A stretch of 50,690 nucleotides of DNA from Lentisphaeria bacterium (GCA_017628235.1 JAGBZM010000078.1:1-50690), one strand, 5' to 3'; numbered from the stretch's first letter, positions 34,167 to 43,499 are shown. Notes: a model not told the origin generated them from the letters alone. Made by a program: numbers and translations.

Positions 34167-35238
34167 TGTAAACAAGTATCTGCGCCGCAGCCGGATACCG
34201 CAGCTGCCGGAAAAAAAATCTTTCCGGCATGCAGTTGTGATCCCGGTTTACAATGAATTGACCAGCTTTGCCGCCACTGAACACTCCATCCGTACCGCAA
34301 TGGCGCAAGTACCGGACGATATTGCGGTGATCGCCGTGATAAATTATCCGGCCGGCGAAGACAAAACCGAGTCGGAAGCCCTCCTGAACCTGATCCGCGC
34401 CGGAGTTTTCCCCGGAGTCATCCCGGTCTATCTGCCGGAATTGACCGGCGGAGTCGGAGCCGCAAGAAAAGCGGGTATGGATGCATTCATCCGGATGCTC
34501 AATGCCGCTGATATGGAAAAAAGCGTGATTTTTTCTCTGGATGCCGACACTTTGATCTCCGGCGATTATTTTGTCAAAGTTCTGCCGGAAGTTCTCAAAG
34601 GCGGTGCCGTAACTATCGGCTTTGCCCACCGTCCGGCAGCCGATGCCATCCATCAGGCGGCGATCGACTGTTACGAAGCCTATCTGACACGTTATGTGGA
34701 AAAGTTGCGTGATGCCGGTTCGCCGTATGCTTTTTTCACGGTCGGTTCAGCGTTTGCGGTGCGGTGTGATGCCTATGTGAAAGCCGGCGGCATGAAAGTG
34801 CGTGAAGCCGGGGAAGATTTTTACTTTCTTCAGGCGGTGGCCAAAACCACCGGAGTCCGGAGTATGGAGGAGAAATTGGTTTTCCCCTCGCCGCGCATTT
34901 CCACACGGGTTCCTTTCGGTACCGGCCCGGCGGTCGCCCGGCTGCTCCGCAATGAACCTTTGAATGAGATCCCGGACGGAGCGTTTGTCATATTGAAAAA
35001 ACTGTTGGAAAAAGTCACCGGAGAATCACTGTTTTCTCCGGAAAAATTCCTCGCTTCGCTTCCGGCTCCGGCAGCGGAATTTCTGCTCAAAGAGAACTTC
35101 CCGGCTGTCTGGCAACGGGTGTTGAATAACCTCCCGGAAACTCCCGGAGCGCGGCAGAAAGCCTTCCACGAGTGGTTTGACGGACTGAAAACCCTGCGTT
35201 TCCTGCATTTTTTGATACGATTTATTGAAAAAATATAA
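34153..35238 (+). CDS. Family 2 glycosyltransferase-like protein
   Basis: The 361-residue protein begins, after an N-terminal extension, with the GT-A opening HAVVIPVYNEL, followed by GVGAARKAGMDA and the metal-binding DXD-like motif FSLDADTLISGDY (about residue 134). GSAFAVRCDAYVKAGGM and GEDFYFLQAV match the acceptor-side region of GT2 enzymes. No membrane helices are evident, so it acts in the cytoplasm or at the membrane surface. The start is ATG 34153 inside the end of hydE. A longer frame from 34108 would overlap hydE further without a ribosome site. Sugar and acceptor are unknown; a glycan or compatible-solute product is possible. Confidence 0.82.
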   Translation: MREFDVNKYLRRSRIPQLPEKKSFRHAVVIPVYNELTSFAATEHSIRTAMAQVPDDIAVIAVINYPAGEDKTESEALLNLIRAGVFPGVIPVYLPELTGGVGAARKAGMDAFIRMLNAADMEKSVIFSLDADTLISGDYFVKVLPEVLKGGAVTIGFAHRPAADAIHQAAIDCYEAYLTRYVEKLRDAGSPYAFFTVGSAFAVRCDAYVKAGGMKVREAGEDFYFLQAVAKTTGVRSMEEKLVFPSPRISTRVPFGTGPAVARLLRNEPLNEIPDGAFVILKKLLEKVTGESLFSPEKFLASLPAPAAEFLLKENFPAVWQRVLNNLPETPGARQKAFHEWFDGLKTLRFLHFLIRFIEKI

Positions 35239-35246
35239 AAAAAAGG

Positions 35247-35275
35247 TTGACAAAAATATTTTTCTGCGGTATTTT
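35247..35275 (+). promoter_or_regulatory. Promoter of the PTS IIA-like gene
   Basis: TTGACA (35247-35252), a 17-base spacer, then TATTTT (35270-35275), 58 bases before the start codon. It marks the start of the ptsN-like to secA group. Confidence 0.65.
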
Positions 35276-35333
35276 ATCAGTTGTAACAAGTGTAATTTTC
35301 ATAAATGTTTATGGTTATTCGGAGAAAGAAACT

Positions 35334-35801
35334 ATGAAAAACGATTTTTCCCAGTATGTGGACAAGGATTCGGTGATGACCCTTGTGGGGAAAACTAAAC
35401 TCGAAGTGATGGATCAGCTGATCTCCCGGGCGGCAGATCTGACCAAATTGAGCCGCGATGTGATCTTCCGTCTGGCATGGAAACGCGAACAGATGATGAC
35501 CACCGGCGTCGGCGGCATGCTCGCTCTGCCCCATATCCGGGTCAATGATATCCTGCACCCCTACGTGATCGTCGGTGTCTGCGAAAATCCGATCGAGGAT
35601 TATCAGGGTCTGGATGACCAGCCGGTACGGGTGATCGTATTCACCGTCGCCCCGGACGAAAATCAGGAAGCTTACCTGCAGCTGCTCTCAAGCATCTCCC
35701 GCCGCCTGCGTAATCCGAAACTTATCGAACAGATCCTCGGCACCGTCGGCAATACCGTCGAATTGCTCAAAGTCATCCAGCAGGAAGCCGATCCCCAATG
35801 A
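35334..35801 (+). CDS. PTS EIIA type-2 domain protein, PtsN-like
   Basis: The 155-residue single-domain protein matches the fructose/mannitol-type IIA domain (PF00359). The phosphorylatable histidine lies in GMLALPHIRV (His67), and VIVFTVAPDENQEAYLQLLS follows the family pattern. There is no EIIB or EIIC domain and no sugar permease gene nearby, so a regulatory role like that of PtsN in the nitrogen PTS is more likely than sugar uptake. GGAG nine bases upstream supports ATG 35334; the frame open to 35247 would start inside the promoter. Its stop overlaps the next gene (ATGA). Confidence 0.9.
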   Translation: MKNDFSQYVDKDSVMTLVGKTKLEVMDQLISRAADLTKLSRDVIFRLAWKREQMMTTGVGGMLALPHIRVNDILHPYVIVGVCENPIEDYQGLDDQPVRVIVFTVAPDENQEAYLQLLSSISRRLRNPKLIEQILGTVGNTVELLKVIQQEADPQ

Positions 35802-36190
35802 GTACTGACAAAGCTGCTTCATCACCCAAAGCCCAGTTGGATTTCCACTGCCTGAATGGCAGCTGCGAAGGCGTGGTGAAGTTCGATATAAACAGTGTGG
35901 CCGATCCGGAATTTCAGGCGGTGTGTCCCGTCTGTCACCGGGCGTACGCGCTGGATGACACCCTGCGGGATAAATTGACGCGGATGATGAATCTGATCGC
36001 GTCGATCCGGCAGTGTGAAGATATTCTCGGAGACAGCGTGGTGTCGGTGAATGTCGCCGGCGGAAATGTCCGGGTGCCGTATGCTTTGCTGCTGACCCGG
36101 CTCAATACGCTGATCTCTCTCGATGTCGCCGGACAGAAAATCGACTTCCATTTGTGGGTCGAACCGTCCAATCCCCAGATGTTCCGTTAA
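35798..36190 (+). CDS. Small zinc-ribbon-like protein
   Basis: Unrecognised as a named family. The 130-residue protein has four cysteines in two pairs, FHCLNGSCEG (Cys22, Cys27) and VCPVCHRAY (about 44 and 47), which would make a zinc ribbon, followed by a helical region (LRDKLTRMMNLIASIRQCED). The ATG overlaps the stop of the IIA-like gene, so the two are coupled and may work together. No catalytic motif is visible. Confidence 0.8.
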   Translation: MSTDKAASSPKAQLDFHCLNGSCEGVVKFDINSVADPEFQAVCPVCHRAYALDDTLRDKLTRMMNLIASIRQCEDILGDSVVSVNVAGGNVRVPYALLLTRLNTLISLDVAGQKIDFHLWVEPSNPQMFR

Positions 36191-36246
36191 ACAAAAGGTT
36201 TTTCATACACAAAAGCGGTCATATCTGGTCAATCGTGCGGCATCCG

Positions 36247-36278
36247 GGGCGAAGGAGGTAGAATATACCCTTTCGCCC
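36247..36278 (+). promoter_or_regulatory. Leader hairpin before pyrE holding an unused ribosome-binding sequence
   Basis: GGGCGAA (36247-36253) pairs with TTCGCCC (36272-36278). The loop carries GGAGGT at 36254-36259 but no start codon lies at a proper distance. No T-run follows, so it is not a clear terminator. It may be a regulatory leader for pyrE. Confidence 0.4.
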
Positions 36279-36335
36279 TTTGGCGCACTTATAGAATTGA
36301 TGAAAAACAAATACCAAAATACAGAGGTGAATATC

Positions 36336-36905
36336 ATGACTGAAAACGAAATCGTCAACATTCTCAAAGAATCCGGAGCCTTGCTTACCGGCCACTTTCA
36401 ACTCCGCAGCGGTCTGCACAGCAACCAGTTTTTTCAGGCGGCTCTGCTGCTTCAGTACCCGGATAAGGCGGAGATCGTCTGCCGTCATCTGGCGGAAAAA
36501 TTTGCCGGAGAAAAAATTTCCGCAGTCATCAGTCCGGCCGTCGGCGGCCTGATCGTCGGTCAGGAAGTTGCCCGCGCCCTGGGATGCCGTGCCATTTTCG
36601 CGGACAAAGAAGATGGTGAACTGGTTCTCAAACGCGGATTTTCCATCGCTCCGGGAGAAAAGATCCTGGTCGCGGAGGATGTCGTGACCAAAGGCGGCAG
36701 AGTTCAGCAGACTATCGATCTGGTCCGCAGCAAGGGCGGCGATGTGGCCGGTGTGGCCGTGATCGTTGACCGTTCCGGCGGCACCGCATCGTTTGACGTG
36801 CCGAAGTTTGAAAGCGCATTGAAGCTCTCCCTGCCCACTTTCGATCCGGCCGAATGCCCGCTGTGTGCGGAGAAACTCCCCATCGACCGTCCCGGCAGCA
36901 AGTAA
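36336..36905 (+). CDS. pyrE: Orotate phosphoribosyltransferase
   Basis: The 189-residue enzyme joins orotate to PRPP to make OMP, the fifth step of UMP synthesis. It has FQLRSGLHSNQFFQ near the N-terminus, AVISPAVGGLIVGQEVARAL and the PRPP-binding segment KILVAEDVVTKGGRVQQT. The C-terminus carries a CPLCAEKLPIDRPGS motif as seen in the clade of OPRTases from diverse bacteria. GAGGTG six bases upstream supports ATG 36336. An in-frame ATG at 36300 would add 12 residues but has no ribosome site. It is 36 bases before secA. Confidence 0.94.
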   Translation: MTENEIVNILKESGALLTGHFQLRSGLHSNQFFQAALLLQYPDKAEIVCRHLAEKFAGEKISAVISPAVGGLIVGQEVARALGCRAIFADKEDGELVLKRGFSIAPGEKILVAEDVVTKGGRVQQTIDLVRSKGGDVAGVAVIVDRSGGTASFDVPKFESALKLSLPTFDPAECPLCAEKLPIDRPGSK

Positions 36906-36941
36906 TTCTTTGTGTCGCCTCCGAAAGGAAGAGTTCTACCC

Positions 36942-39905
36942 ATGATAAATGCCATAATCAAAGCAATATTCGGCACCAAAAGTCAGCGGGACATCAAAAA
37001 GATGCGCCCGCTGGTCGCCCGGATCAACGCCCTGGAAGTGGAGTATCAGAAACTTTCTGATGAAGAACTTCAAGCGAAAACTCCCGAATTCAAAAGCCGC
37101 CTCGCCAACGGGGAAACCCTCGATGACATCATGTGCGAAGCTTATGCGGTGGTCAAAAATGCCTGCCGCAGAATGTGCGGCAAATCCAAAGAGGTCTGCG
37201 GTCAGGAACAGGTGTGGAATATGGTCCCGTTTGACGTGCAGCTCATGGGTGCCATCGCTCTGCATCGCGGTTCCATCGCGGAAATGGCCACCGGTGAAGG
37301 TAAAACCCTGGTGGCAACCATGCCGCTTTACCTCAATGCCTTGACCGGCAAAAACTGTCAGTTGATCACGGTCAACGATTATCTTGCCCGCCGCGACTCG
37401 GAATGGATGGGCATGATCTACGAATTTCTCGGCCTGACGGTCGGCTGTCTGCAGAATATGCAGATGCCGGAGGTCCGCCGCGCCCAGTATGCCTGCGATA
37501 TCACTTACGGTACCAACAGTGAATTCGGCTTCGACTATCTGCGGGATATGGGCATGGCCACTGAAGCATCGCAGCTGGTCCAGCGCGATTACTATTATGC
37601 GATCGTCGACGAGATCGACAGTATCCTGATCGATGAAGCACGGACCCCGCTGATCATTTCCGGCCCGGTACCGATGTCCAGCAACCAGTATGCTGAACTC
37701 AAACCGCCGGTAGCCCAGCTCTTTACCAAACAGAATATGCTCTGTTCCCGGCTGGTCAGAGAGGCCAGGGAAATCCTGACTGCAGAAAATGTCTCCCCGG
37801 AAGAGCATGAAGCAGCGTGCATGAAACTGCTGCAGGTGAAATTCGGTATGCCCACACACCGGCAGCTGCTGCACGCTCTGGAAGATGGCGAAATTCTCCG
37901 GGAAGTCGAACGTCTGGATTCCAAAGTCCACAGCGACAACAATCGCGGCATGCTGCAGGAAGTGCAGTCCATTCTCTATTTCACCATCGATGAAAAGACC
38001 CATGAAGCGGATCTGACAGCTCTGGGCAGAAATACTTTGAGTCCGGATAATCCGGAAGACTTCATCGTGCCGGATCTGCTCGGTGAATTGCACCGCATCG
38101 AAAATGATGAAACGCTCTCCGCCGCAGAAAGGGTGGAGGCCAAAAATCGTTTTGAAGAACAATTCGCCGCCAAGAGCGAAAGACTCCACGATCTTTCCCA
38201 GCTCCTGAAAGCATACTGCCTCTTTGAAAAAGATGTCAACTATGTGGTCATGGACAAAAAAGTGATGATCGTCGATGAACATACCGGCCGTCTGATGCCC
38301 GGCCGCCGCTTCTCCGACGGTCTGCATCAGGCTCTGGAAGCCAAAGAGGATGTCCCCATCGAACAGGAGACCCAGACGATGGCGACCATCACCATCCAGA
38401 ACTACTTCCGGATGTATACCAAACTTGCCGGTATGACCGGTACGGCGGAAACCGAAGCATCGGAATTTCACCAGATCTACAAACTTGATGTCACCGTTGT
38501 ACCGACCAACCGTCCCTGCATCCGCAAGGATGAGAATGATTCGATATTCAAAACCAAACGGGAAAAATTCAATGCGATTCTCAATGACGTTTCCGAACGT
38601 CACGCAATGGGGCAGCCGGTGCTTCTGGGAACCATTTCAGTAGATGATTCCGAAAAGCTCTCCCGGATGCTGAAAATCCGCAACATCCCCCATAATGTTT
38701 TGAATGCCAAAAACCATCAGCATGAAGCTGAAATCGTGGCCCGCGCCGGTCAGCTCGGAGCCGTCACCGTTGCCACCAACATGGCCGGTCGCGGTACCGA
38801 TATCAAACTCGGCCCGGGAGTGGCGGAAAAAGGCGGATTGCATGTCATCGGCAGTTCCCGGCATGATTCCCGGCGGATCGACCGTCAGCTGCGCGGCCGC
38901 TGTTCCCGTCAGGGCGATCCGGGAAGTTCCAAATTTTATGTCTCACTGGAAGATGATCTCATGCGCCTTTTCGGCGGCGACCGGATCGTTAAAATTTTTG
39001 ACCGTTTCGGCCTGAAAGAGGGGGATGAATTGCAGCACCCCTGGCTGGATCACTCCATTGAAACTGCCCAGAAACGGGTCGAACAGCAGCACTTTGCCAT
39101 TCGTAAACGGACACTGGATTTCGACGATGTGATGAATAAGCAGCGTGAGATCGTTTACGCGCTGCGCCGGGATGCGCTGCTCTCGGAAACCCCGCACGAA
39201 GTGCTGTTCGGGATCATCGATCAGGTGGTGGAATCTCTGGTGCAGAAAGTGGCAGCTGCCGGTGACGGCAAAAATGATACCGCATTCCGGACGGACAAAC
39301 TGGCCGCTGAGATCAATGCGGTCTTTCCGCTGGATTTCCGGGCGGAATTTTTCACTGACGGCATCACTGACGGCAAATTGACCGATCCGGGAAAACTGGC
39401 ATTGCAGATCATCGACCGGATCGAAAGTTCCTATTCCGACCGCAATGCTTCGCTCGATCCGGAGCAGTTGGCTTACCTGCAGCGGCACACCGTTCTTGAA
39501 GCCATCGACCGGCTGTGGCAGGAACATCTCTACTCGATGGATCAGCTGCGTTCAAGCATGTCGCTGCGGGTATACGCCCAGAAAGATCCGCTGGTGGAAT
39601 ACAAAAATGAGGCTTTCGGCATATTCAAGAGTATGATGGATCAGGTGTATATGGATGTGGCGAAAAATCTTTTCCGCATCACCATCACCCGGATCGCTTC
39701 ATTGGAGGAGCTGCTTGCTTCCATGCCGCAGGAACTGCGCCATCAGACGATGGAGCAATTCGGCATGCCTCTGCCGGAAGAGGAGGAACCGCGCGAAGAG
39801 GTGCAGATAACTTTTCACCGGGAAACTCCCAAAGTCGGACGCAACGACCTCTGCCCCTGCGGCAGCGGTAAGAAATATAAAAAATGCTGCGGTAAAGAGC
39901 AGTAA
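36942..39905 (+). CDS. secA: Preprotein translocase ATPase SecA
   Basis: The 987-residue motor drives export of unfolded proteins through SecYEG. Visible landmarks are Walker A ATGEGKTLVATMP (residues about 116-128), the DEAD-type box VDEIDSILIDEARTPLIIS, motif TIQNYFRMYTKLAGMTGTA, and NMAGRGTDIKLG followed by RQLRGRCSRQGDPGSS. The C-terminus has the zinc-binding CPCGSGKKYKKCC tail that binds SecB or ribosomes. It is longer than E. coli SecA (901) through an insertion of about 100 residues near 240-380 that includes many glutamates. AAGGAAGAG precedes the ATG. valS starts 26 bases after the stop. Confidence 0.98.
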   Translation: MINAIIKAIFGTKSQRDIKKMRPLVARINALEVEYQKLSDEELQAKTPEFKSRLANGETLDDIMCEAYAVVKNACRRMCGKSKEVCGQEQVWNMVPFDVQLMGAIALHRGSIAEMATGEGKTLVATMPLYLNALTGKNCQLITVNDYLARRDSEWMGMIYEFLGLTVGCLQNMQMPEVRRAQYACDITYGTNSEFGFDYLRDMGMATEASQLVQRDYYYAIVDEIDSILIDEARTPLIISGPVPMSSNQYAELKPPVAQLFTKQNMLCSRLVREAREILTAENVSPEEHEAACMKLLQVKFGMPTHRQLLHALEDGEILREVERLDSKVHSDNNRGMLQEVQSILYFTIDEKTHEADLTALGRNTLSPDNPEDFIVPDLLGELHRIENDETLSAAERVEAKNRFEEQFAAKSERLHDLSQLLKAYCLFEKDVNYVVMDKKVMIVDEHTGRLMPGRRFSDGLHQALEAKEDVPIEQETQTMATITIQNYFRMYTKLAGMTGTAETEASEFHQIYKLDVTVVPTNRPCIRKDENDSIFKTKREKFNAILNDVSERHAMGQPVLLGTISVDDSEKLSRMLKIRNIPHNVLNAKNHQHEAEIVARAGQLGAVTVATNMAGRGTDIKLGPGVAEKGGLHVIGSSRHDSRRIDRQLRGRCSRQGDPGSSKFYVSLEDDLMRLFGGDRIVKIFDRFGLKEGDELQHPWLDHSIETAQKRVEQQHFAIRKRTLDFDDVMNKQREIVYALRRDALLSETPHEVLFGIIDQVVESLVQKVAAAGDGKNDTAFRTDKLAAEINAVFPLDFRAEFFTDGITDGKLTDPGKLALQIIDRIESSYSDRNASLDPEQLAYLQRHTVLEAIDRLWQEHLYSMDQLRSSMSLRVYAQKDPLVEYKNEAFGIFKSMMDQVYMDVAKNLFRITITRIASLEELLASMPQELRHQTMEQFGMPLPEEEEPREEVQITFHRETPKVGRNDLCPCGSGKKYKKCCGKEQ

Positions 39906-39931
39906 AAGAATAATTCTGGAGACAACAGATC

Positions 39932-42580
39932 ATGGCATCTATGGAAGCGTTGCCGAGAGCATACGAATCGGCAGATGTGGAGAAAAAGTGGTTCCCTGAA
40001 TGGGAAAAAGCGAACTGTTTTCACGGTGATCCCAAATCCGGCAAACCCGGATATTCGATCGTGATCCCGCCGCCTAATGTGACGGGCATTCTGACTCTGG
40101 GGCATGTTTTGAATAATACGCTGCAGGATATCCTCTGCCGCCGCGCCCGGATGAAAGGTTATGAGGTGTGCTGGTTCCCCGGTACCGACCATGCCGGTAT
40201 CGCCACCGAAGCGCGGGTGGTGAAATATCTCAAAGAGACGGAAAATGTGTCGCGTGACGAACTGGGCCGGGAAGAATTCATCAAACGGGTCTGGCAGTGG
40301 AAAGAGGAGTTCGGCGGCAAAATCATCCGTCAGCTCCGCACTCTGGGCTGTTCATGTGATTGGGAAAGAGAACGTTTCACAATGGATGAGGGACTTTCGG
40401 CGGCAGTGCGTAAAGTCTTTATCCAGCTCTATGAAAAGGGATATATTTATCGCGGTCAGCGGATGATCAACTGGTGTCCGGCGGCCAAAAGTGCGCTGTC
40501 GGATGAGGAGGTCATTTACAAAGATGTGGCCGGTAAATTTTATTATTTCCGTTATCCGCTGGCTGATGGTTCCGGCTTTCTGACCGTTGCCACCACGCGT
40601 CCGGAAACGATGTTCGGAGATACGGCGGTGGCGGTGCATCCGGACGATCCGCGCTTCAAAGCTCTGATCGGCAAGATGGTCAAACTGCCGCTGACCGACC
40701 GGGAAATCCCGATTGTCGGTGATCAGCATGCCGACCCGACCAAAGGTACCGGCTGCGTAAAAATCACTCCGGGACACGACCCCAACGACTTTGAAGTCGG
40801 CAAACGGTGCAACCTCGAAGTGATCAATATCATGAATCCGGACGGTTCACTCAATGACCTCTGCCCGGCGGAATTTGCCGGTATGGACCGTTTTGCCGCC
40901 CGCGAATTGTGCGTAAAACGGATGGAAGAGGCCGGACTGCTCGAAAAAATCGAAGATATCACTCACGCCGTCGGCTTCTCTGAACGCGGCAATGTCCCCA
41001 TCGAAACTCTGGTCAGTGCCCAATGGTTCTGCAAAATGGGTGAATTGGCCAAACCCGCCATCGAAGCGGTGAAAAGCGGCAAAATCAAATTCCACCCGGA
41101 ACGGTGGACCAAGACCTATTTCCACTGGATGGAGAATATTCAGGACTGGTGCATTTCCCGGCAGCTCTGGTGGGGACACCGGATCCCGGCATGGTACAAT
41201 GAAAAAGGTGAAGTCTATGTCGGAGAAACTGCTCCGGAGGGCGACAACTGGCGTCAGGAAGAGGATGTACTGGATACCTGGTTCAGCAGCTGGCTGTGGC
41301 CGTTCTCCATCATGGGCTGGCCCAATGACGGCAAAGATGAGATGGCGAAATTCTATCCGACCAATGATCTGGTCACCGGACCGGACATCATCTTTTTCTG
41401 GGTGGCGCGGATGATCATGGCCGGTTGTGAATTTACCGGAGAGATCCCCTTTAAAAATGTTTACTTCACCAGCATCATCCGGGATGATCTGGGCCGCAAG
41501 CTCTCCAAGAGTCTGGGCAATTCTCCCGACCCGCTGGATGTTATCCGCGAATACGGTGCCGATGCGCTGCGTTTCTCCATCGCCTACATCGCGCCGATCG
41601 GTATGGATATCAAATACAGCAATGAGAAGTGCGAAATCGGCCGTAACTTTGCCAATAAGTTGTGGAATGCCTGCCGTTTCCGGCAGATGCAGGGTGACTG
41701 TTCGGCGGATTGCAGACAGCTGCCGGCCGGACCGCTTTCCAGTGATGAAAACTGGATGCTGGCCAAACTTGATGCGGCAACTCTGACCATTGAAAATGAG
41801 TTGGAAAACTTCCGTTTCCACGCGGCGGCCCACGCGCTGTACGATCTGGTGTGGAGCGACTTCTGCGACTGGTTTGTGGAAGCTGAAAAAGTTCCGATGC
41901 GTGCCGGAGGAGCCGACCGGGAACGGGCATTGGCGGTATTGGATTACGCGCTGTTCCGGATTTTGAAACTGCTGCATCCTTTCATGCCCTTCATCACTGA
42001 AGAACTGGCGCACCGCATGGGCTTTATCGAAGAGGGTAAATTCCTGATGTTCGAGGAGTTCCCGACCACCGGCAGCGACCGTAGCGATGCGGAACTGGCA
42101 GCGGTCACGGATGATAAATTTGAATTGATCCGTGCCGGCCGCTTCCTGCGCAGCAGCTACAATCTCTCCGACGGCAAAAAGCTCAATTTCCATGTCAAAG
42201 CCGCCAATGACAAAGTTGCAGAATTTCTCCGCAGCGAACTTGCTTCGCTGAAAAGTCTGCTCAATGCCAATGAAATAGAAATTTCCGAAGACTCCTTTGA
42301 CACCGCTGCCAACGGAGCCGGTGCCAGTCAGACCGTCAACTGCGGAGTGATAACTCTGCCGCTGGCCGACCTGATCGATATCGATGCGGAAATTGCCCGG
42401 TTGAAAAAACAGATGGCTGATCTGGAAAAATGGATCGCCGGTACCCGCGCCAGACTGGCCAATGAAAAATTCGTGGCTTCCGCCCCGGCCCAGGTGGTGG
42501 CGGATACCCGGAGCAAACTGGCAGAATTGGAACAGAAGGCCGGAGAAACGGCTAAATTGCTGGCAGTTTTGAGCAAATAA
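39932..42580 (+). CDS. valS: Valyl-tRNA synthetase
   Basis: The 882-residue class I synthetase attaches valine to tRNA-Val. PPPNVTGILTLGHVLNN (residues 46-62) contains the HIGH-type motif, here TLGH with threonine in the first position. FPGTDHAGIATEARV, the editing-domain segment TVATTRPETMFGDTA and GRKLSKSLGNSPDP (KMSKS-type, about residue 520) are intact. The last about 70 residues form the coiled-coil arm typical of ValRS (LIDIDAEIARLKKQMADLEK). GGAG precedes the ATG; the gap to secA is 26 bases. Confidence 0.97.
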   Translation: MASMEALPRAYESADVEKKWFPEWEKANCFHGDPKSGKPGYSIVIPPPNVTGILTLGHVLNNTLQDILCRRARMKGYEVCWFPGTDHAGIATEARVVKYLKETENVSRDELGREEFIKRVWQWKEEFGGKIIRQLRTLGCSCDWERERFTMDEGLSAAVRKVFIQLYEKGYIYRGQRMINWCPAAKSALSDEEVIYKDVAGKFYYFRYPLADGSGFLTVATTRPETMFGDTAVAVHPDDPRFKALIGKMVKLPLTDREIPIVGDQHADPTKGTGCVKITPGHDPNDFEVGKRCNLEVINIMNPDGSLNDLCPAEFAGMDRFAARELCVKRMEEAGLLEKIEDITHAVGFSERGNVPIETLVSAQWFCKMGELAKPAIEAVKSGKIKFHPERWTKTYFHWMENIQDWCISRQLWWGHRIPAWYNEKGEVYVGETAPEGDNWRQEEDVLDTWFSSWLWPFSIMGWPNDGKDEMAKFYPTNDLVTGPDIIFFWVARMIMAGCEFTGEIPFKNVYFTSIIRDDLGRKLSKSLGNSPDPLDVIREYGADALRFSIAYIAPIGMDIKYSNEKCEIGRNFANKLWNACRFRQMQGDCSADCRQLPAGPLSSDENWMLAKLDAATLTIENELENFRFHAAAHALYDLVWSDFCDWFVEAEKVPMRAGGADRERALAVLDYALFRILKLLHPFMPFITEELAHRMGFIEEGKFLMFEEFPTTGSDRSDAELAAVTDDKFELIRAGRFLRSSYNLSDGKKLNFHVKAANDKVAEFLRSELASLKSLLNANEIEISEDSFDTAANGAGASQTVNCGVITLPLADLIDIDAEIARLKKQMADLEKWIAGTRARLANEKFVASAPAQVVADTRSKLAELEQKAGETAKLLAVLSK

Positions 42581-42607
42581 CCGGGACCCGGAATATATTA
42601 ACCGCTG

Positions 42608-42638
42608 TCCCATAATGTAAAATCCTTGCATTATGGGA
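42608..42638. promoter_or_regulatory. Inverted repeat overlapping the plsC promoter
   Basis: TCCCATAATG (42608-42617) is an exact reverse complement of CATTATGGGA (42629-42638), with an 11-base centre. The right arm covers the -35 box. It could be a regulator-binding site, or the 3' hairpin of the valS message, although no run of T follows. Confidence 0.5.
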
Positions 42639-42654
42639 TATATGGTGATATATT
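42626..42654 (+). promoter_or_regulatory. Candidate promoter of the plsC-lptD group
   Basis: TTGCAT (42626-42631), a 17-base spacer, then TATATT (42649-42654), 36 bases before the plsC start codon. Confidence 0.5.
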
Positions 42655-42689
42655 AAGTGATGGTTATGGTATAGAATTTTGGGGGATTT

Positions 42690-43499
42690 ATGTCCGAATA
42701 CATGTTTAATGGTGCCGACAGTTACGACACTCCTGCCGGTCATCCGGTGGCAGCCGGATTCAAACTGATGTTGAAAAGCCGCTGGTACTTCTATTTGCGC
42801 AACTTCGGTACTTTTGTCAAAAGCGGCCGCTGTGCCGCACGCGGCGAATTGGACAAAGATCACCAGATTCATTACTCCAATGACAATATCCGGCTGATTG
42901 AGGATTGCGGTTCGAGTGTCCATCTGCGCGGTCTGGATCATCTGCGGGCGTTGAATGGTCAACCGGCGGTGATCATCGGCAACCACATGAGTCTGCTGGA
43001 AACGGCTTCGCTCCATGCGATCATCCGGGAATATGTGGACTTCTCATTTGTCGTCAAAGAGTCGCTTCTGCGGACATTTTACATAAAAGACATTCTTCTT
43101 TCGCTCGGAGCGATCGGGGTATCACGCACCAATCCGCGTGAAGATCTGAAAAAGGTTCTCACCGAGGGTAAGAAAGTTTTGCAGAACGGCCGTTCCATGA
43201 TCGTCTTTCCCCAATCGACCCGGACACGCAGCTTCGACCGGGAACAATTCAACTCCATCGGTGTCAAGCTGGCCAAATCGGCCGGGGTGCCGGTGGTGCC
43301 GATGGCTCTGAAAACTGATTTTCTGGAAAACGGCAAAGTTATCCGCGATCTCGGCCCGATCAAACCGGAGCGTCCGGTGCGTTTTGAATTCGGTCCGGCG
43401 ATGAATATCGAGGGCAACGGTCAGGCACAGCAGGAGTATGTCGAGAACTTCATTGCCGATGCCTTTGCCCGGTGGGAAAAAGAGGAGAAACAGGGGTGA
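42690..43499 (+). CDS. 1-acyl-glycerol-3-phosphate acyltransferase family protein (PlsC-like)
   Basis: The 269-residue protein belongs to the PlsC/LPLAT acyltransferases, which use acyl-ACP or acyl-CoA at the inner membrane. The active-site motif is IIGNHMSLLETASLH (His99 with Glu104 in place of the usual aspartate of HX4D). The second motif is VFPQSTRTR, followed by GVKLAKSAGVPVVPMALKTD. The glutamate variant and the FPQSTRTR box are unlike classical PlsC (FPEGTRS), so the acceptor may differ, for example a lipid A precursor. Its stop overlaps the lptD ATG (TGATG). GGGGG lies four bases before the ATG. Confidence 0.85.
   Translation: MSEYMFNGADSYDTPAGHPVAAGFKLMLKSRWYFYLRNFGTFVKSGRCAARGELDKDHQIHYSNDNIRLIEDCGSSVHLRGLDHLRALNGQPAVIIGNHMSLLETASLHAIIREYVDFSFVVKESLLRTFYIKDILLSLGAIGVSRTNPREDLKKVLTEGKKVLQNGRSMIVFPQSTRTRSFDREQFNSIGVKLAKSAGVPVVPMALKTDFLENGKVIRDLGPIKPERPVRFEFGPAMNIEGNGQAQQEYVENFIADAFARWEKEEKQG

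Noticed and set aside
36936-38603. 555-residue frame antisense to secA
   Set aside because: It is a shadow of an unmistakable SecA; no ribosome site and no recognisable domain.
40847-42631. 594-residue frame antisense to valS
   Set aside because: Shadow of valyl-tRNA synthetase, low plausibility despite its length.
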